Source: Megamonas sp. UBA1799 (GTDB lineage: Bacteria > Bacillota > Negativicutes > Selenomonadales > Selenomonadaceae). From it: a stretch of 64,000 nt of DNA. Positions 55,376-64,000 of this stretch are shown here, one piece after another. Location: the NCBI GenBank assembly GCA_002319815.1, contig DCFR01000065.1, positions 41,229 to 105,228 of the forward strand, given 5' to 3'. A program made the position numbers and the translations under genes. The notes under the pieces were generated by a model, which ran no database searches, was not told where the DNA came from, and saw only the letters and a program-made list of their open reading frames with translations. Position 1 is the first letter of the stretch; the number at the start of each line of letters is the position of its first letter.

Positions 55376-56047
55376 ATGCCGATACAAAAAATTACCAAGA
55401 TTGTTTCGTATAAGGAGCGCGTGTGCGACGTATTGAAACGGGCCATTACCCGCAATGAGCTTAAGGGCGGGGAGATGATCAATGAGCGGGCGCTTTCAGA
55501 GCAGTTCGGCATAAGCCGAACGCCTATTCGCGAGGCGCTGAAAAGCCTTGAGAGTGAAGGTTGGATTGAGTCATCGCCGTTTCGGGGGACCTGGGTCAAG
55601 CAGATATGCCCGGAAGATATCCGGGAAATTTATCAAATGCGTCTGGCGCTGGAGCCGTTGGCAGCCGAGCTGGCAATCCGACAGGCGACGGATCGGGAGC
55701 GGCGAAAACTCATGCAGCTGGCGGCTAAACAAGTCGCTGATACCGGTCTGACAGATACGATACGCTACACCCAGGCCGATATGGAATTTCATTTATATCT
55801 GGCAAGATTGTCCGGTAATGCAATTTTGTTAAAAACGTTATCCGGCTTTATGGATTTGATGAGTTGGTATCTTGTGCAGACGATTCGGCGCGTCCAGCCC
55901 TGCAGCGTTCCCATGCAGGAACATGAAGCGATTGCAGCGGCTGTTTGCCATGGCGATGTTCCAGTGGCGCGGCGGGCATCGGAAGAACATATACGGCGCG
56001 GTTATGAAACCGCAGTGCAGAATATAAAACAGACAAAAGAAGGATGA
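55376..56047 (+). CDS. GntR-family regulator, FCD (FadR-like) subgroup
   Basis: The 223-residue product has an N-terminal GntR winged helix (LKGGEMINERALSEQFGISRTPIREALKSLESEGW) and an all-helical FCD domain (EIYQMRLALEPLAAELA; DMEFHLYLARLSGN; EHEAIAAAVCHGD), including His residues that often bind a metal. It probably controls this operon through the palindromes at 53876-53906. Confidence 0.92.
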   Translation: MPIQKITKIVSYKERVCDVLKRAITRNELKGGEMINERALSEQFGISRTPIREALKSLESEGWIESSPFRGTWVKQICPEDIREIYQMRLALEPLAAELAIRQATDRERRKLMQLAAKQVADTGLTDTIRYTQADMEFHLYLARLSGNAILLKTLSGFMDLMSWYLVQTIRRVQPCSVPMQEHEAIAAAVCHGDVPVARRASEEHIRRGYETAVQNIKQTKEG

Positions 56048-56051
56048 TCCT

Positions 56052-57026
56052 ATGAAGAAAATCGTTGTTATAACAACCGGAGGAACGATTGCTATGAAAG
56101 CAGACCCTGTTTCCGGAGGGCTGGTTCCCGCGGTGTCGGGAGCCGATTTGATGGCTGCGGTACCGGCGCTCTCAAAGGTAGCGGATATCGAGGTGACGGA
56201 GTATTCCAATGTGCCCAGCGGGCATATTACACCGCGGATGATGCTGGAGTTGGCGCACTGCATTGATGCGCAGGCGGCGGCAGCTGATGTAGCGGGTATT
56301 GTAGTCACGCACGGCACCGATACGCTGGAGGAGACGGCTTTTTTACTGGATTTAGCGCTGCGAACGGAAAAGCCGGTTTGTGTGACCGGCGCTATGCGCG
56401 GCGCATCGGATACCAGCGGTGACGGACCAGGCAATATCCTGGCGGCGGTTCAGACGGCGGTAGCGGAATCGGCGGCTGGGCAGGGGGTGCTGGTCGTTTT
56501 AAACAATGTAATCCACGCCGCCAGAGACGTTACGAAAACGCATGCGGTCAATACGGATACTTTTGCATCGCCCTGGTGGGGACCGGTTGGTTATGTATAT
56601 GATGATAAAGTCGTTTTTCGTCGGCAGTCCCGTCGACAGCTCAAAATCCGGCCGCAGCAGCTTGATGACAATGTATATTTGCTGAAATGTGCTGCTGGTG
56701 ACGATGGCTTTTTACTGCGCTGCCTGATTGATAAAAAAGTCCATGGCATTGTTGTCGAGGCTTTTGGCTGCGGCAACGTGCCGCCAGCGGTAAAAAAAGC
56801 AATCGAGGCGGCGCGGCGGGCCGGGATTCCGGTGGTTCTGGCTACGCGGGTCCAGGCAGGGCGGGTTGTGCCGGTATACAGCTATGAAGGCAGCGCCGGG
56901 TCCATGCTGGACAGCGGCATTATTATGGCGGGCGAACTGACAGGACCGAAAGCGCGTCTAAAGCTCATGCTGGCTTTAGGCATCACGCAGATTCAAGCGG
57001 AACTGCAAAGTTATTTTGCCGACTAA
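56052..57026 (+). CDS. ansA: L-asparaginase
   Basis: The 324-residue product has both catalytic threonines in their motifs: TTGGTIAM near the N-terminus and THGTDTLEETAF. Also typical are GAMRGASDTSGDGPGN and NTDTFASP. It hydrolyses asparagine to aspartate and ammonia. Without a signal peptide it should be cytoplasmic. It starts 4 bases after the gntR stop. Confidence 0.92.
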   Translation: MKKIVVITTGGTIAMKADPVSGGLVPAVSGADLMAAVPALSKVADIEVTEYSNVPSGHITPRMMLELAHCIDAQAAAADVAGIVVTHGTDTLEETAFLLDLALRTEKPVCVTGAMRGASDTSGDGPGNILAAVQTAVAESAAGQGVLVVLNNVIHAARDVTKTHAVNTDTFASPWWGPVGYVYDDKVVFRRQSRRQLKIRPQQLDDNVYLLKCAAGDDGFLLRCLIDKKVHGIVVEAFGCGNVPPAVKKAIEAARRAGIPVVLATRVQAGRVVPVYSYEGSAGSMLDSGIIMAGELTGPKARLKLMLALGITQIQAELQSYFAD

Positions 57027-57345
57027 AACCGCGTGATCAACGTTCGATGAGCGCGGATTACGGAAATATACGAGGTGTGGATGTTTTTGATTCACTTGAA
57101 CTGACATCGTTTTTATGAGATGTCAGTTCTTTTTACAGTCTGGAAGCTGGAAAATAAGCTGTCACCGTCAAGAGATTGATAATATTAGATAGCTTCATGG
57201 ACTTAATGGTTTGTTCTTTCGTGGTTGTAAAAATAATCCCCCTACTCATAGAAATTTTCTTCTACGGTTAGGGGGATTCTGGATTTGGTTTTATGAGGTT
57301 GGGTTGCAATAGACTTTTGGGCTTTATTACCGGAGGAAACCACGT
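57027..57345. terminator. Intergenic region with two terminators
   Basis: AACTGACATC/GATGTCAGTT (57099-57128) followed by T residues ends the asparaginase operon. A second hairpin with arms AATCCCCCTA (57235-57244) and TAGGGGGATT (57269-57278), with inner arms TAGAA/TTCTA, is followed on the minus strand by ATTTTT and probably ends the XRE operon. No gene in this stretch. Confidence 0.8.
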
Positions 57346-57921
57346 TTATTCGCGATGTTTCATATAATAGTTATAAGAAAAAATCTGCCAACCGATCAGT
57401 CCGGCAAGAATCGTCTGCATTGAAACAGGCAGTCCGTCATATGAATATCGTCCATCTGCGTGGGTTGAATAATTTGTTTCTGTATTTGCGATGTCATTAC
57501 TGCTTGTTAGTTCAAATCCTATTCCCCAAGATGCTTCATGGGATTTTTCATCATAAGAGAAGGTAAAGCAAGATAAGCAAAACAAGAAAATTAGAATGGC
57601 TAAAGTCGTCAGCATGGTGTGCTTGGCAGCCTGCCCCGTTAGAAAGATTTCTCTTTCATCTCGTTCGCGCATAAAGGTTATTTTTGCCAGCACCACTTTT
57701 CGAAAGGATGGTTGTAATAACATTTTACTGCTAAAATAAATGGCAAGAAATGCCCAGGAACCAAACACTACAAAACCGCCGAAATCATACAATGCTTTTG
57801 CTGCCGCATTGCTCGCTTCCAGCTGAGGCAGTGCTAGCCATTGACAGGAAACAATGAAGAGAATAAGGAGAGGTACTTCACCAAGGAATACGTATAAAGC
57901 TATCTTATCAAAAATTTTCAT
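57346..57921 (-). CDS. Membrane protein paired with a small XRE regulator
   Basis: The 191-residue product has four predicted helices with a basic loop (SFRKVVLAKITFMRERDEREIFLTGQ). Its start overlaps the XRE gene stop by four bases. Small XRE plus membrane-protein pairs of this kind are common in Firmicutes; the function is not known to me. Confidence 0.65.
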   Translation of the reverse strand: MKIFDKIALYVFLGEVPLLILFIVSCQWLALPQLEASNAAAKALYDFGGFVVFGSWAFLAIYFSSKMLLQPSFRKVVLAKITFMRERDEREIFLTGQAAKHTMLTTLAILIFLFCLSCFTFSYDEKSHEASWGIGFELTSSNDIANTETNYSTHADGRYSYDGLPVSMQTILAGLIGWQIFSYNYYMKHRE

Positions 57922-58148
57922 TTACTTTCCTCCTCAATCCAAAAAATTGATTGAATATCTGTTTCAAAAAAATGAGCAATACGAAAAGCTAGTTCCAGTG
58001 ACGGGTTGTAGCCGCCGCCTTCAATAGCTACAATTGTTGCCCGGGTTACTCCAATGGCTGCCGCGAGCTGCGCTTGCGTGATGCGTCGTTCGGCTCGGAA
58101 TACGTGCAGGCAATTCAATATTTGCAACTGTTGTTCTGCCTTCGGCAT
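57918..58148 (-). CDS. Small XRE-family DNA-binding protein
   Basis: The 76-residue product is one helix-turn-helix domain (RITQAQLAAAIGVTRATIVAIEGGGYNPSLELAFRIAHFF) and a short acidic tail. ATG 58148 follows AAAGGAGG. It probably regulates its own two-gene operon; the AT-rich region 58149-58357 upstream would hold the promoter. Confidence 0.88.
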   Translation of the reverse strand: MPKAEQQLQILNCLHVFRAERRITQAQLAAAIGVTRATIVAIEGGGYNPSLELAFRIAHFFETDIQSIFWIEEESK

Positions 58149-58357
58149 AAATTCTATTCCTCCTTTGTCGACAATTACAATATATAATAAACTTTATTTA
58201 ATGTCAAGTATATTTTACTTTTAGAATAGTTTATATGTCTAATTTTAAGAAAAATATTTTTTGTATATTATAAAGCGATAACTTTTTAGCGTGTGGTTGA
58301 GAAAGTCAATAAAGAGGTACTTTATCCATATGGTTGTTTATACCTTGTCTTTTTTGG

Positions 58358-59893
58358 TTACGCTTTCGGTTCCGAATGTTCTGCCGGCAGGAGCAATGCG
58401 ATAAAAGTCAGTCCTAAGAATAAACCGGCCAGCAATTGAAATGTATCAATGAAAGCCAGAATGCCGGCTTGTTGCTGCAGGGTCTGATAAAGCTGAAGGA
58501 AAACGCCGTGTGTCAGACCCGGGGACGGGATGCCGACAGCCAGGTGCGCCTGCCGGAGCACGGCAGCATAATGGTTCAGTCCCAAAAGATAACCGGTATT
58601 GGCGGGAGTCATCTGGGCTGCCAAAACGCTTTGCTCTATTTGTTGCCGGTGTGTCAGGTAGCTGGTCACCAGAGAAATTCCAAAGCTGCCGCCTAAATTT
58701 TTCATTAAAGAGATAATTGCCGAAGCGTGATTACTTTCGCGCGCAGGAATGCTGGAAAAAGCTGCCGCCAATATAGGAACAAAAAGCAACGGAGTTCCTA
58801 AAATTTGTAAGATACGCATTTCGGCAAAATAGGCGGCATCGCTTTGCAAAGTGATGCCGCGGGATATCCACATGCCAATGGCGCTGAGGAACATACCGAA
58901 TGCAATCAGGTAAGCTGGTTTAAAAATTTTTAGTATTTTTCCGGTTAGCGGCAGCAATACCAGCATCACCAGACCGCCGGGTACTAAAATCAGACCGGCG
59001 GTGGTTGCATTGTAGCCATAGTATTTTTGCACCAGCATCGGCAGCAGCATGACGCTGACATTGACCAGCATGCCGGTGAAAAACATCATGGCGCAAGCAA
59101 TGGTAAAACGGGGTAAGGCAAACAGACATAAATTCACAATAGGTTCTTTCTGCCGGAGCAGCCATAAAACGGTTATGCTCATACTGAGGCAGGATACAAT
59201 GAAAAGTGCCGTGATACTAGGATCGGCGAACCAGTCATGTTGTTCGGCCGTATCCAAGGCAACCTGCAGCGCGCCTATACCGACGGCGAGAAAAGTGAAT
59301 CCAATATAGTCGACAGATAGTTTAACCGGCAGCTGGTTTTCTTCGGGAACTAGTCTTTTTACTAATATCGCGGCTAAAATACCGACCGGAACATTGATGA
59401 AAAAAATCCATCGCCAGCTCAGCGTATCGGTAATATAGCCGCCTAAGGCCGGTCCGATGACGGGTGCGCAGACGTTGACGATTCCCACGATGGCAAATGC
59501 GCTGCCGAGTTTTTCCGCCGGGAAACTGTCTTTGATAATGGCTTGCTGGCTTGGCTGCAGACCGCCGCCCGCGATGCCCTGCAGCGAGCGGAACAAAAGC
59601 AGGGCCGGCAAGGAACTGGCAATACCGCATAAAAAGGAAGCGGTTGTAAAACCGACAATGCATCCGATAAAATATCTTTTGCGCCCAAACCGCTCGGAAC
59701 ACCAGCCGGAAACAGGTAAAATGATAGCGTTAGTAACCAAGTAAGACGTTAGAATCCAGGTGCTCTCTGTCATGCCGGCGCTTAAATCGCCGGCAATGTG
59801 CGTCAAAGCTACATTGGTAATCGTCGTATCAAGGATTTCCATGAAAGCAGCCAGACTGACAGCTAGTGAAACAGCAAAAGGATTAACTGTCAT
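58358..59893 (-). CDS. emrB: DHA2-family MFS efflux pump (EmrB-like)
   Basis: The 511-residue product has 14 predicted helices and DHA2 motifs (FMEILDTTITNVALTHIAGDL; GWCSERFGRKRYFIGC; RSLQGIAGGGLQPSQQA). ATG 59893 has AAAGAG 8 bases upstream; GTG 59902 is an alternative. The start lies within the end of emrA, so translation is coupled. It should export drugs or other toxic compounds with EmrA. Confidence 0.92.
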   Translation of the reverse strand: MTVNPFAVSLAVSLAAFMEILDTTITNVALTHIAGDLSAGMTESTWILTSYLVTNAIILPVSGWCSERFGRKRYFIGCIVGFTTASFLCGIASSLPALLLFRSLQGIAGGGLQPSQQAIIKDSFPAEKLGSAFAIVGIVNVCAPVIGPALGGYITDTLSWRWIFFINVPVGILAAILVKRLVPEENQLPVKLSVDYIGFTFLAVGIGALQVALDTAEQHDWFADPSITALFIVSCLSMSITVLWLLRQKEPIVNLCLFALPRFTIACAMMFFTGMLVNVSVMLLPMLVQKYYGYNATTAGLILVPGGLVMLVLLPLTGKILKIFKPAYLIAFGMFLSAIGMWISRGITLQSDAAYFAEMRILQILGTPLLFVPILAAAFSSIPARESNHASAIISLMKNLGGSFGISLVTSYLTHRQQIEQSVLAAQMTPANTGYLLGLNHYAAVLRQAHLAVGIPSPGLTHGVFLQLYQTLQQQAGILAFIDTFQLLAGLFLGLTFIALLLPAEHSEPKA

Positions 59894-60953
59894 GGCGGAC
59901 ACTCTTTACATATACAGTGGGAACCACTGACATGCCGGGGCCCAGTAAGGTGACAACGGAGAGCGGCAGGGAATTTAATTTGATTTTGACCGGGATGCGT
60001 TGGGTGATCTTAACAAAATTGCCGGTAGCATTTTCAGCGGGAAATACAGAAAAATAGGAGCCGGTTCCCGCCTGAATACTATCTACAACGCCCGCCAATT
60101 CCAGTTCCGGATATGCATCTACAGCTAATTTTACTTGGCAGCCGGGCTGTATTTTGCCAATCTGGTTTTCTTTGAAATTGGCGGTTACCCACAGTTCATT
60201 GCTGACCAGCGAGCAAAGCTGGGTGCCGGGTTCTACATACGATCCGATGGCTGCACTGCGTTTTGTGATGCGGCCGTCTGTCGGCGCAATAATCTTGGTA
60301 TGCTGCAAATCATTCTGCGCCTGTTCGACGGCGGTTTCTGCCTCTTCTACTTTAGCTTTCCATTGAGTGACAGTACTTTGCGAAGCGGCAATTGTTTCCG
60401 GCGCTGCCTTTGCTGCATCCAGCTCGGCTGCATATTGGTCTGCCGTTGCCCGTGTCTGGCTCTCGTTGGCAATGGCCTGGTCTAAGTCCTTTTGCGCGCA
60501 GGCGCCGTTTTCGGCTAAGATCGACATTCGCTGCCTATCCAGCAAAGCTTTTTTCCAGGCGGCCTGTGCCGCCTTCATCTGTTCTTCGGCTGCGGCGGCT
60601 TTCGCCGGGGCGCTGATTGCCGTTTCCTGCTTTTTGTGTATGGCGGCATCCAGTCCGGCCTGTGCGGCGGCTAGTGTCGTTTGTGCGCCGGTGAGCTTGG
60701 TTTGATAATCCGTTGGGTCAATTTCCATGATAACGTCGCCGGCATGAACCTGCTGATTATCTTCTACATATACATGGCGGATATAGCCCTGGACTTTAGG
60801 ACTCAGTATTACGGCCTGACCGTCAATTGCCGCATCATCCGTTGACACTGTTTGGCTGCGCTGATACGCAAAGACTCCTAATGTGCTGATGAGCAGGATG
60901 ATTACTGCTAAAACTAAACTTGTTTTTTTCTGGTTCAGAAAGAAAATTTTCAT
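59883..60953 (-). CDS. emrA: Membrane fusion protein (EmrA/HlyD-like)
   Basis: The 356-residue product has one N-terminal membrane anchor, then QTVSTDDAAIDGQAVILSPKVQGYIRHVYVEDNQQVHAGDVIMEID (biotinyl-lipoyl half), a helical hairpin, and ITKRSAAIGSYVEPGTQL. Such proteins link the MFS pump to the periplasm. ATG 60953 follows AAAGGAGT. Confidence 0.92.
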   Translation of the reverse strand: MKIFFLNQKKTSLVLAVIILLISTLGVFAYQRSQTVSTDDAAIDGQAVILSPKVQGYIRHVYVEDNQQVHAGDVIMEIDPTDYQTKLTGAQTTLAAAQAGLDAAIHKKQETAISAPAKAAAAEEQMKAAQAAWKKALLDRQRMSILAENGACAQKDLDQAIANESQTRATADQYAAELDAAKAAPETIAASQSTVTQWKAKVEEAETAVEQAQNDLQHTKIIAPTDGRITKRSAAIGSYVEPGTQLCSLVSNELWVTANFKENQIGKIQPGCQVKLAVDAYPELELAGVVDSIQAGTGSYFSVFPAENATGNFVKITQRIPVKIKLNSLPLSVVTLLGPGMSVVPTVYVKSVRHDS

Positions 60954-60988
60954 CGTAATATTTACTCCTTTTTGCGCTTTAATACAAT

Positions 60989-61007
60989 TATGAACTTGCG
61001 TTCAATA
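60989..61007. promoter_or_regulatory. TetR-type operator between tetR and emrA
   Basis: TATGAACTTGCGTTCAATA is a near-palindrome; its complement matches the operator upstream of the tetR gene (TTGAAC..AA.TTCA). Confidence 0.6.
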
Positions 61008-61022
61008 TTAGAGCAAAATTTA

Positions 61023-61637
61023 TTAAAGCAAAACTTGCTCGGAATTTTTCATCAGAGAATTAACTCCGCAAAAATATTGCTGGATGAAAAGGCGCATCAT
61101 TTTTTCCGCCCATTGCTCATTTTCATAATGGCGGGCAATTTCCAAAAGACTTTCAACGAAATTGTTGGCCAGCATATGATAAAACAGACAATCAATTTGC
61201 AGTTCAGCCCTAAGCTTGTTCTTCAATTGTGTTTGTATGTGCTTCGCAGTCAGTTGGATAAATTCTTCTTTTGTGTTTTCGTATACCGTGCCCTTGCTCT
61301 TGTCAATCAAAATGATCAGCTGTTTCCGGTTGCTTTGCAACAGTTTCAAAAGAAAGGGCATTTCCACCTGAACATGAAAATTTTGTTGGCGGTCATAAGA
61401 TGCGGTCGTTGGCTCCTTGACAGTCAGCATGTTTTTGACGGCAGCATAGACGGGACAGACAATTGAATCAAATAAATCGGCTTTGTTTTTATAATAACTG
61501 TAGATCAGGCCAACCGGTATTTCGGCATTGCGGGCAACATTGCGCAGCGTTGCCGATTGGTAATCATGGTGGTAAAATTCTTCAATGGTCATTTGATATA
61601 TTTTGTTTTTTATTTCCTCTTTCAATACTTGTGCCAT
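61023..61637 (-). CDS. TetR-family regulator of the emrAB-like operon
   Basis: The 204-residue product has the TetR DNA-binding region (YHHDYQSATLRNVARNAEIPVGLIYSYYKNKADLFDSIV) and a variable ligand domain. ATG 61637 follows GAGGTAAC. It is in the same direction as emrAB and carries a matching operator on each side. Confidence 0.9.
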   Translation of the reverse strand: MAQVLKEEIKNKIYQMTIEEFYHHDYQSATLRNVARNAEIPVGLIYSYYKNKADLFDSIVCPVYAAVKNMLTVKEPTTASYDRQQNFHVQVEMPFLLKLLQSNRKQLIILIDKSKGTVYENTKEEFIQLTAKHIQTQLKNKLRAELQIDCLFYHMLANNFVESLLEIARHYENEQWAEKMMRLFIQQYFCGVNSLMKNSEQVLL

Positions 61638-61670
61638 CGCTTCAGTTACCTCGTTATCAATTGTATAATA

Positions 61671-61686
61671 TTGAACTTAAATTCAA
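61671..61686. promoter_or_regulatory. TetR-type operator upstream of tetR
   Basis: TTGAACTTAAATTCAA is a near-perfect palindrome overlapping the promoter region. It matches the site at 60989-61007. Confidence 0.65.
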
Positions 61687-61824
61687 TTATAACACAAAAA
61701 ATTTATCTGGCAAGCAATCAAAAAATGTTTTTGGCAAAATTTTGCTGTATGTCAATGTATTTGTGAGAGGACATTTAATCGCAAATCAAAGCTTGACTTT
61801 TTTCTACAATGGTTTACAATAAAT

Positions 61825-61836
61825 GTGTATATACAC
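61825..61836. promoter_or_regulatory. Palindrome GTGTATATACAC, MarR operator
   Basis: A perfect 12-base palindrome immediately upstream of the marR-type gene; the same core recurs at 62314-62333. Confidence 0.65.
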
Positions 61837-61857
61837 TTAAAGAAAAGGATATCCGAA

Positions 61858-62301
61858 ATGAAAGATATTGTAAAGTTGTATCCGAAGCCATCCAGTCCTT
61901 GTAACTGTATGAATATACGGCGCGCTTCCCGGGCGGTTACGCAATTTTATGATGCGACGCTGCAGCCGAGCGGGTTGACGATTACCCAGATGGGGCTGCT
62001 CAAAGTGATTGACGCTTTGTCGGCGCCGTCAATGAGCGATTTGGCGGCAGCGTTTCGCATTGACCGTACGACACTGAATCGCAATCTGAAGCCGTTGGCA
62101 GAAGGCGGCTATCTTCAACTGCAGCGCGGACAGGATGCGCGTCGGCGCGAGGCCGTTTTGACTTCGTCCGGACGGCAGGCGCTGCGAGAAGCACAGCGTC
62201 TTTGGAATGAGGCGCAGCAGACAATGGCCGATTATCTGGGGAAGGATGACTTGCAGCAATTAAAGAGTATCTTATCTAAATTGGAAGCCATGGTTCCATA
62301 A
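61858..62301 (+). CDS. MarR-family regulator
   Basis: The 147-residue product has a MarR winged helix (LTITQMGLLKVIDALSAPSMSDLAAAFRIDRTTLNRNLKPLAEGGYLQLQRGQDARRREAVLTSSG). A cysteine-bearing N-terminus (SSPCNCMNIRRASRA) may sense oxidants. ATG 61858 follows AAAAGGAT. Operators of the same type precede it and the cupin gene. Confidence 0.9.
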   Translation: MKDIVKLYPKPSSPCNCMNIRRASRAVTQFYDATLQPSGLTITQMGLLKVIDALSAPSMSDLAAAFRIDRTTLNRNLKPLAEGGYLQLQRGQDARRREAVLTSSGRQALREAQRLWNEAQQTMADYLGKDDLQQLKSILSKLEAMVP

Positions 62302-62313
62302 AGTTTTTTGGTA

Positions 62314-62333
62314 AAACGTGTATATGCACGTTT
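62314..62333. promoter_or_regulatory. Palindrome AAACGTGTATATGCACGTTT, MarR operator before cupin gene
   Basis: Palindromic except for one mismatch pair at its centre, with the GTGTAT core of the upstream site. Lies between marR and the cupin gene. Confidence 0.65.
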
Positions 62334-62348
62334 GTGGGAGGAAATTAT

Positions 62349-62738
62349 ATGACAAAGAAATTTAGCTTGGAAAATATCGGGTTGTGGAAAAATTTAACAG
62401 ATAAGCATTTTGCCAAGGATGTCCTGCAGCTGACGGGCATGGAAGTTTCCTGTAACCGCTTGCCGGCGCATACCGGAGTTCCTTTTGTGCATGTGCACAA
62501 GAAAAATGAAGAGCTTTATATTATTGTAAGCGGCAGCGGGCAGTTTTTTGTCGACGGGGAAGAATTCCCAGTGACAGAAGGCAGTCTGGTTCGCGTAGCC
62601 CCAGGTGCAGAGCGCGCTCTGACGGCAGGTTCTACGGATCTGTGTTTTATCTGCATTCAGGCAGAAGCCGGCAGTCTGCATCAGTACACCAGATCGGATG
62701 CCAATCTCACGCCGACAAAAGCATCTTGGATGAAATAA
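62349..62738 (+). CDS. Cupin-domain protein
   Basis: The 129-residue product has cupin motifs: PFVHVHKKNEELYIIVSGSGQFFVDGEEFPVTEGSLVRVAPG, with metal-binding His and Glu. Small cupins of this type often bind a metal and may act on or sense small molecules. ATG 62349 follows GGGAGG. It is probably controlled by the MarR protein. Confidence 0.82.
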   Translation: MTKKFSLENIGLWKNLTDKHFAKDVLQLTGMEVSCNRLPAHTGVPFVHVHKKNEELYIIVSGSGQFFVDGEEFPVTEGSLVRVAPGAERALTAGSTDLCFICIQAEAGSLHQYTRSDANLTPTKASWMK

Positions 62739-62950
62739 GCAACTTCGCTTTATATATGGCAGGGGGACATGATCAAATTCGTTCGTTTGGCTTTTGCAGC
62801 AAGCCAAGTCTTCCGTATGTGTGGGTCATGAACTTGATTCTGTACATGACCGGCATGGCTGGTTTGACGGCGGCCGAGTAGTATCCTGTTGCATTCTGAT
62901 GCTTGCGGATAGTCAGGAGACTTGATATAATGTATAGGCATCTTAAATCT

Positions 62951-63027
62951 GCGGTCGTAGCTCAGTTGGATAGAGCATCTGCCTCCTAAGCAGAGGGTCG
63001 CGCGTTCGACTCGCGCCGATCGCACCA
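62951..63027 (+). tRNA. tRNA-Arg (anticodon CCU)
   Basis: Cloverleaf with acceptor arms GCGGTCG/CGATCGC, D stem GCTC/GAGC, anticodon stem TCTGC/GCAGA and loop CTCCTAA (anticodon CCT, reads AGG), T stem GCGCG/CGCGC with TTCGACT loop, and encoded CCA. The 210 bases upstream hold no gene. Confidence 0.97.
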
Positions 63028-63082
63028 GATAAATCAAGGCTTTTGGCCGTTAAGTAAATACAGGCAGATGGTCATGTGGTGC

Positions 63083-63130
63083 AATAGTGGCGTAATATCA
63101 AGAAATTGATATTGCGCCACTATTATTTTT
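63083..63130 (+). terminator. Intrinsic terminator after tRNA-Arg
   Basis: Eighteen-base arms (63083-63100 and 63107-63124) with a short AGAAAT loop and a T-rich tail. The region 63131-63480 that follows shows no gene. Confidence 0.9.
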
Positions 63131-63521
63131 GAGAGTTAAAATAGTAGATGAAGTGTAACGTTTCAATAACAGCGTGGCTGGAATTGGGTCAGCTAATATA
63201 AACTAATAGTAATATAAAAGCCTCACAGCTGAAAGTTCTTGAACTTTATATGGCAACCTTTTCAGGCTGTCAATATCATCAAGAGCAGTATTTTTTTGTG
63301 AACCAGAAGTTCCAAAATTGTTCTCGGATTCTTTGATGGTTGCTGCATTTTTATGCTTATGCAGGCTATAAAAAAGTATAGGAAAGCACACGCTGTTTTT
63401 GTTGGGTTAACTTTTTTGAAATGATGGTAAGGGATCATGCCTTATTCGTAAACGGTAAATCATCTGGTGTTACCGGTAAATAAAATAAGCATGACCAGAA
63501 TAGCGGCCATGCTTAGGAAAC

Positions 63522-64000
63522 TCATTTGCATTTTTTCTGGATTTCATCCGTCCAAGGAAGGACTGCATCCAGTTTTTCTGGATGTATTTTGAAATCCATA
63601 TTAGGAATTCGCTCAAAAAGATAGGTCAGGTAGCTGAATGGGACAAGGCCATTGGCCTTGCAGGTTTCTACGATACTGTAGATCGCAGCACTGGCTGCTG
63701 CGCCTTTTGGCGATGCGCTAAAAAGCCAGTTTTTGCGGCCGATTGTAAAATTGCGGATCGCACGCTCACAGATGTTGTTAGATAAAGCCACATGACCATC
63801 TTTCAGAAAAACGCGCAAGCCTTCTTTATGGTTAAGAGTATAGTTTACAGCCTTGCCCAGTGCCGATTTTGGCAATGTACCAGGTTGGATGTCTTCCAGC
63901 CATGCGAAGAAAGCCTCCAGCTTGTCCTTTACAAGCCGCAGACGCTCTGCTTGCCGCGCTTCCGGTTTTTTGTCCGCCAGGCCCTTATCCAAGGCAAAGA
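63522..64000 (-). CDS. IS66-family transposase, C-terminal part; cut by window end
   Basis: The 160 visible residues match the end of IS66 transposases: ARQAERLRLVKDKLEAFFAWLEDI, AVNYTLNHKEGLRVFLKDGHVALSNNICERAIRNFTIGRKNWLFSASPKGAAASAAIYSIVETCKANGL. The frame continues past base 64000. A hairpin (about 63488-63516) just after the stop looks like its terminator. This marks an insertion sequence downstream of the tRNA gene. Confidence 0.92.
   Translation of the reverse strand, partial: FALDKGLADKKPEARQAERLRLVKDKLEAFFAWLEDIQPGTLPKSALGKAVNYTLNHKEGLRVFLKDGHVALSNNICERAIRNFTIGRKNWLFSASPKGAAASAAIYSIVETCKANGLVPFSYLTYLFERIPNMDFKIHPEKLDAVLPWTDEIQKKCK

Noticed and set aside
63427..63460. Terminal inverted repeat of the IS66 element
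   Set aside because: Two GTAA-starting stretches (63427 and 63448) could be the end, but without the other end the boundary cannot be fixed.
1..64000. CRISPR arrays, prophage genes or toxin-antitoxin loci
   Set aside because: No regularly spaced repeats, phage structural genes or typical toxin pairs were seen; the XRE pair at 57.3-58.1 kb has a membrane partner and not a recognisable toxin.

Overview
The window looks like chromosomal DNA of an anaerobic, motile member of the Negativicutes (Selenomonadales/Veillonellales type). The pointers are a PTP-like cysteine phytase of the Selenomonas type, a biotin- and Na+-dependent malonate decarboxylase, an OadB-type carboxybiotin decarboxylase, two T-box leaders, two chemoreceptors and Gram-negative-style lipoproteins. 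I cannot name genus or species from sequence alone.

Layout. 1-5.0 kb: the 3' part of a GH13-GH77 amylolytic fusion, a DUF2225 protein, an unknown protein and a secreted DUF4127 protein. 5.0-9.1 kb: a DeoR-type regulator and serC on the minus strand, with a divergent serA behind a serine-type T-box. 9.2-19.8 kb: mostly single genes (chemoreceptor, murA, GT39-like transferase, nhaA, flavin oxidoreductase, LCP protein, CDF transporter). 19.8-22.0 kb: a CstA-family transporter behind a second T-box.

22.1-34.8 kb is the most interesting block: a complete mad (malonate decarboxylase) locus. It holds a 45-residue membrane protein, madB, a biotin ligase, madA, madE, madC, madD, madH, madG, two nearly identical madF biotin carriers, the madLM transporter, an mdcB/citG-type cofactor synthase and an AEC permease. 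MadA, E, C and D should form malonyl-ACP and move the carboxyl group to biotin on MadF; MadB should release CO2 while pumping Na+; MadH, MadG and MdcB should make and reload the ACP prosthetic group. Directly upstream lies a HutP-family RNA-binding antiterminator gene. The leaders of madB and of madA each carry the same AG-rich element built into an intrinsic terminator. I infer that this HutP-like protein controls malonate use by antitermination, which I do not know to be described.

35.0-46.6 kb: a second chemoreceptor and two sugar ABC operons (ytfQRT-yjfF-like and chvE-gguAB-like) with closely matching promoters. 46.7-52.8 kb: the phytase-like phosphatase, then a minus-strand Fbp-type ABC operon with two ATPases. 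53-57 kb: a YczE-like membrane protein, then permease, GntR regulator and asparaginase, with a GntR-like operator and a structured leader. 57.3-62.7 kb: an XRE/membrane-protein pair, an EmrAB-type efflux operon with a TetR regulator, and a MarR/cupin pair, the last two with visible operators. 62.95-64 kb: a tRNA-Arg(CCU) and the 3' part of an IS66-family transposase cut by the window end.
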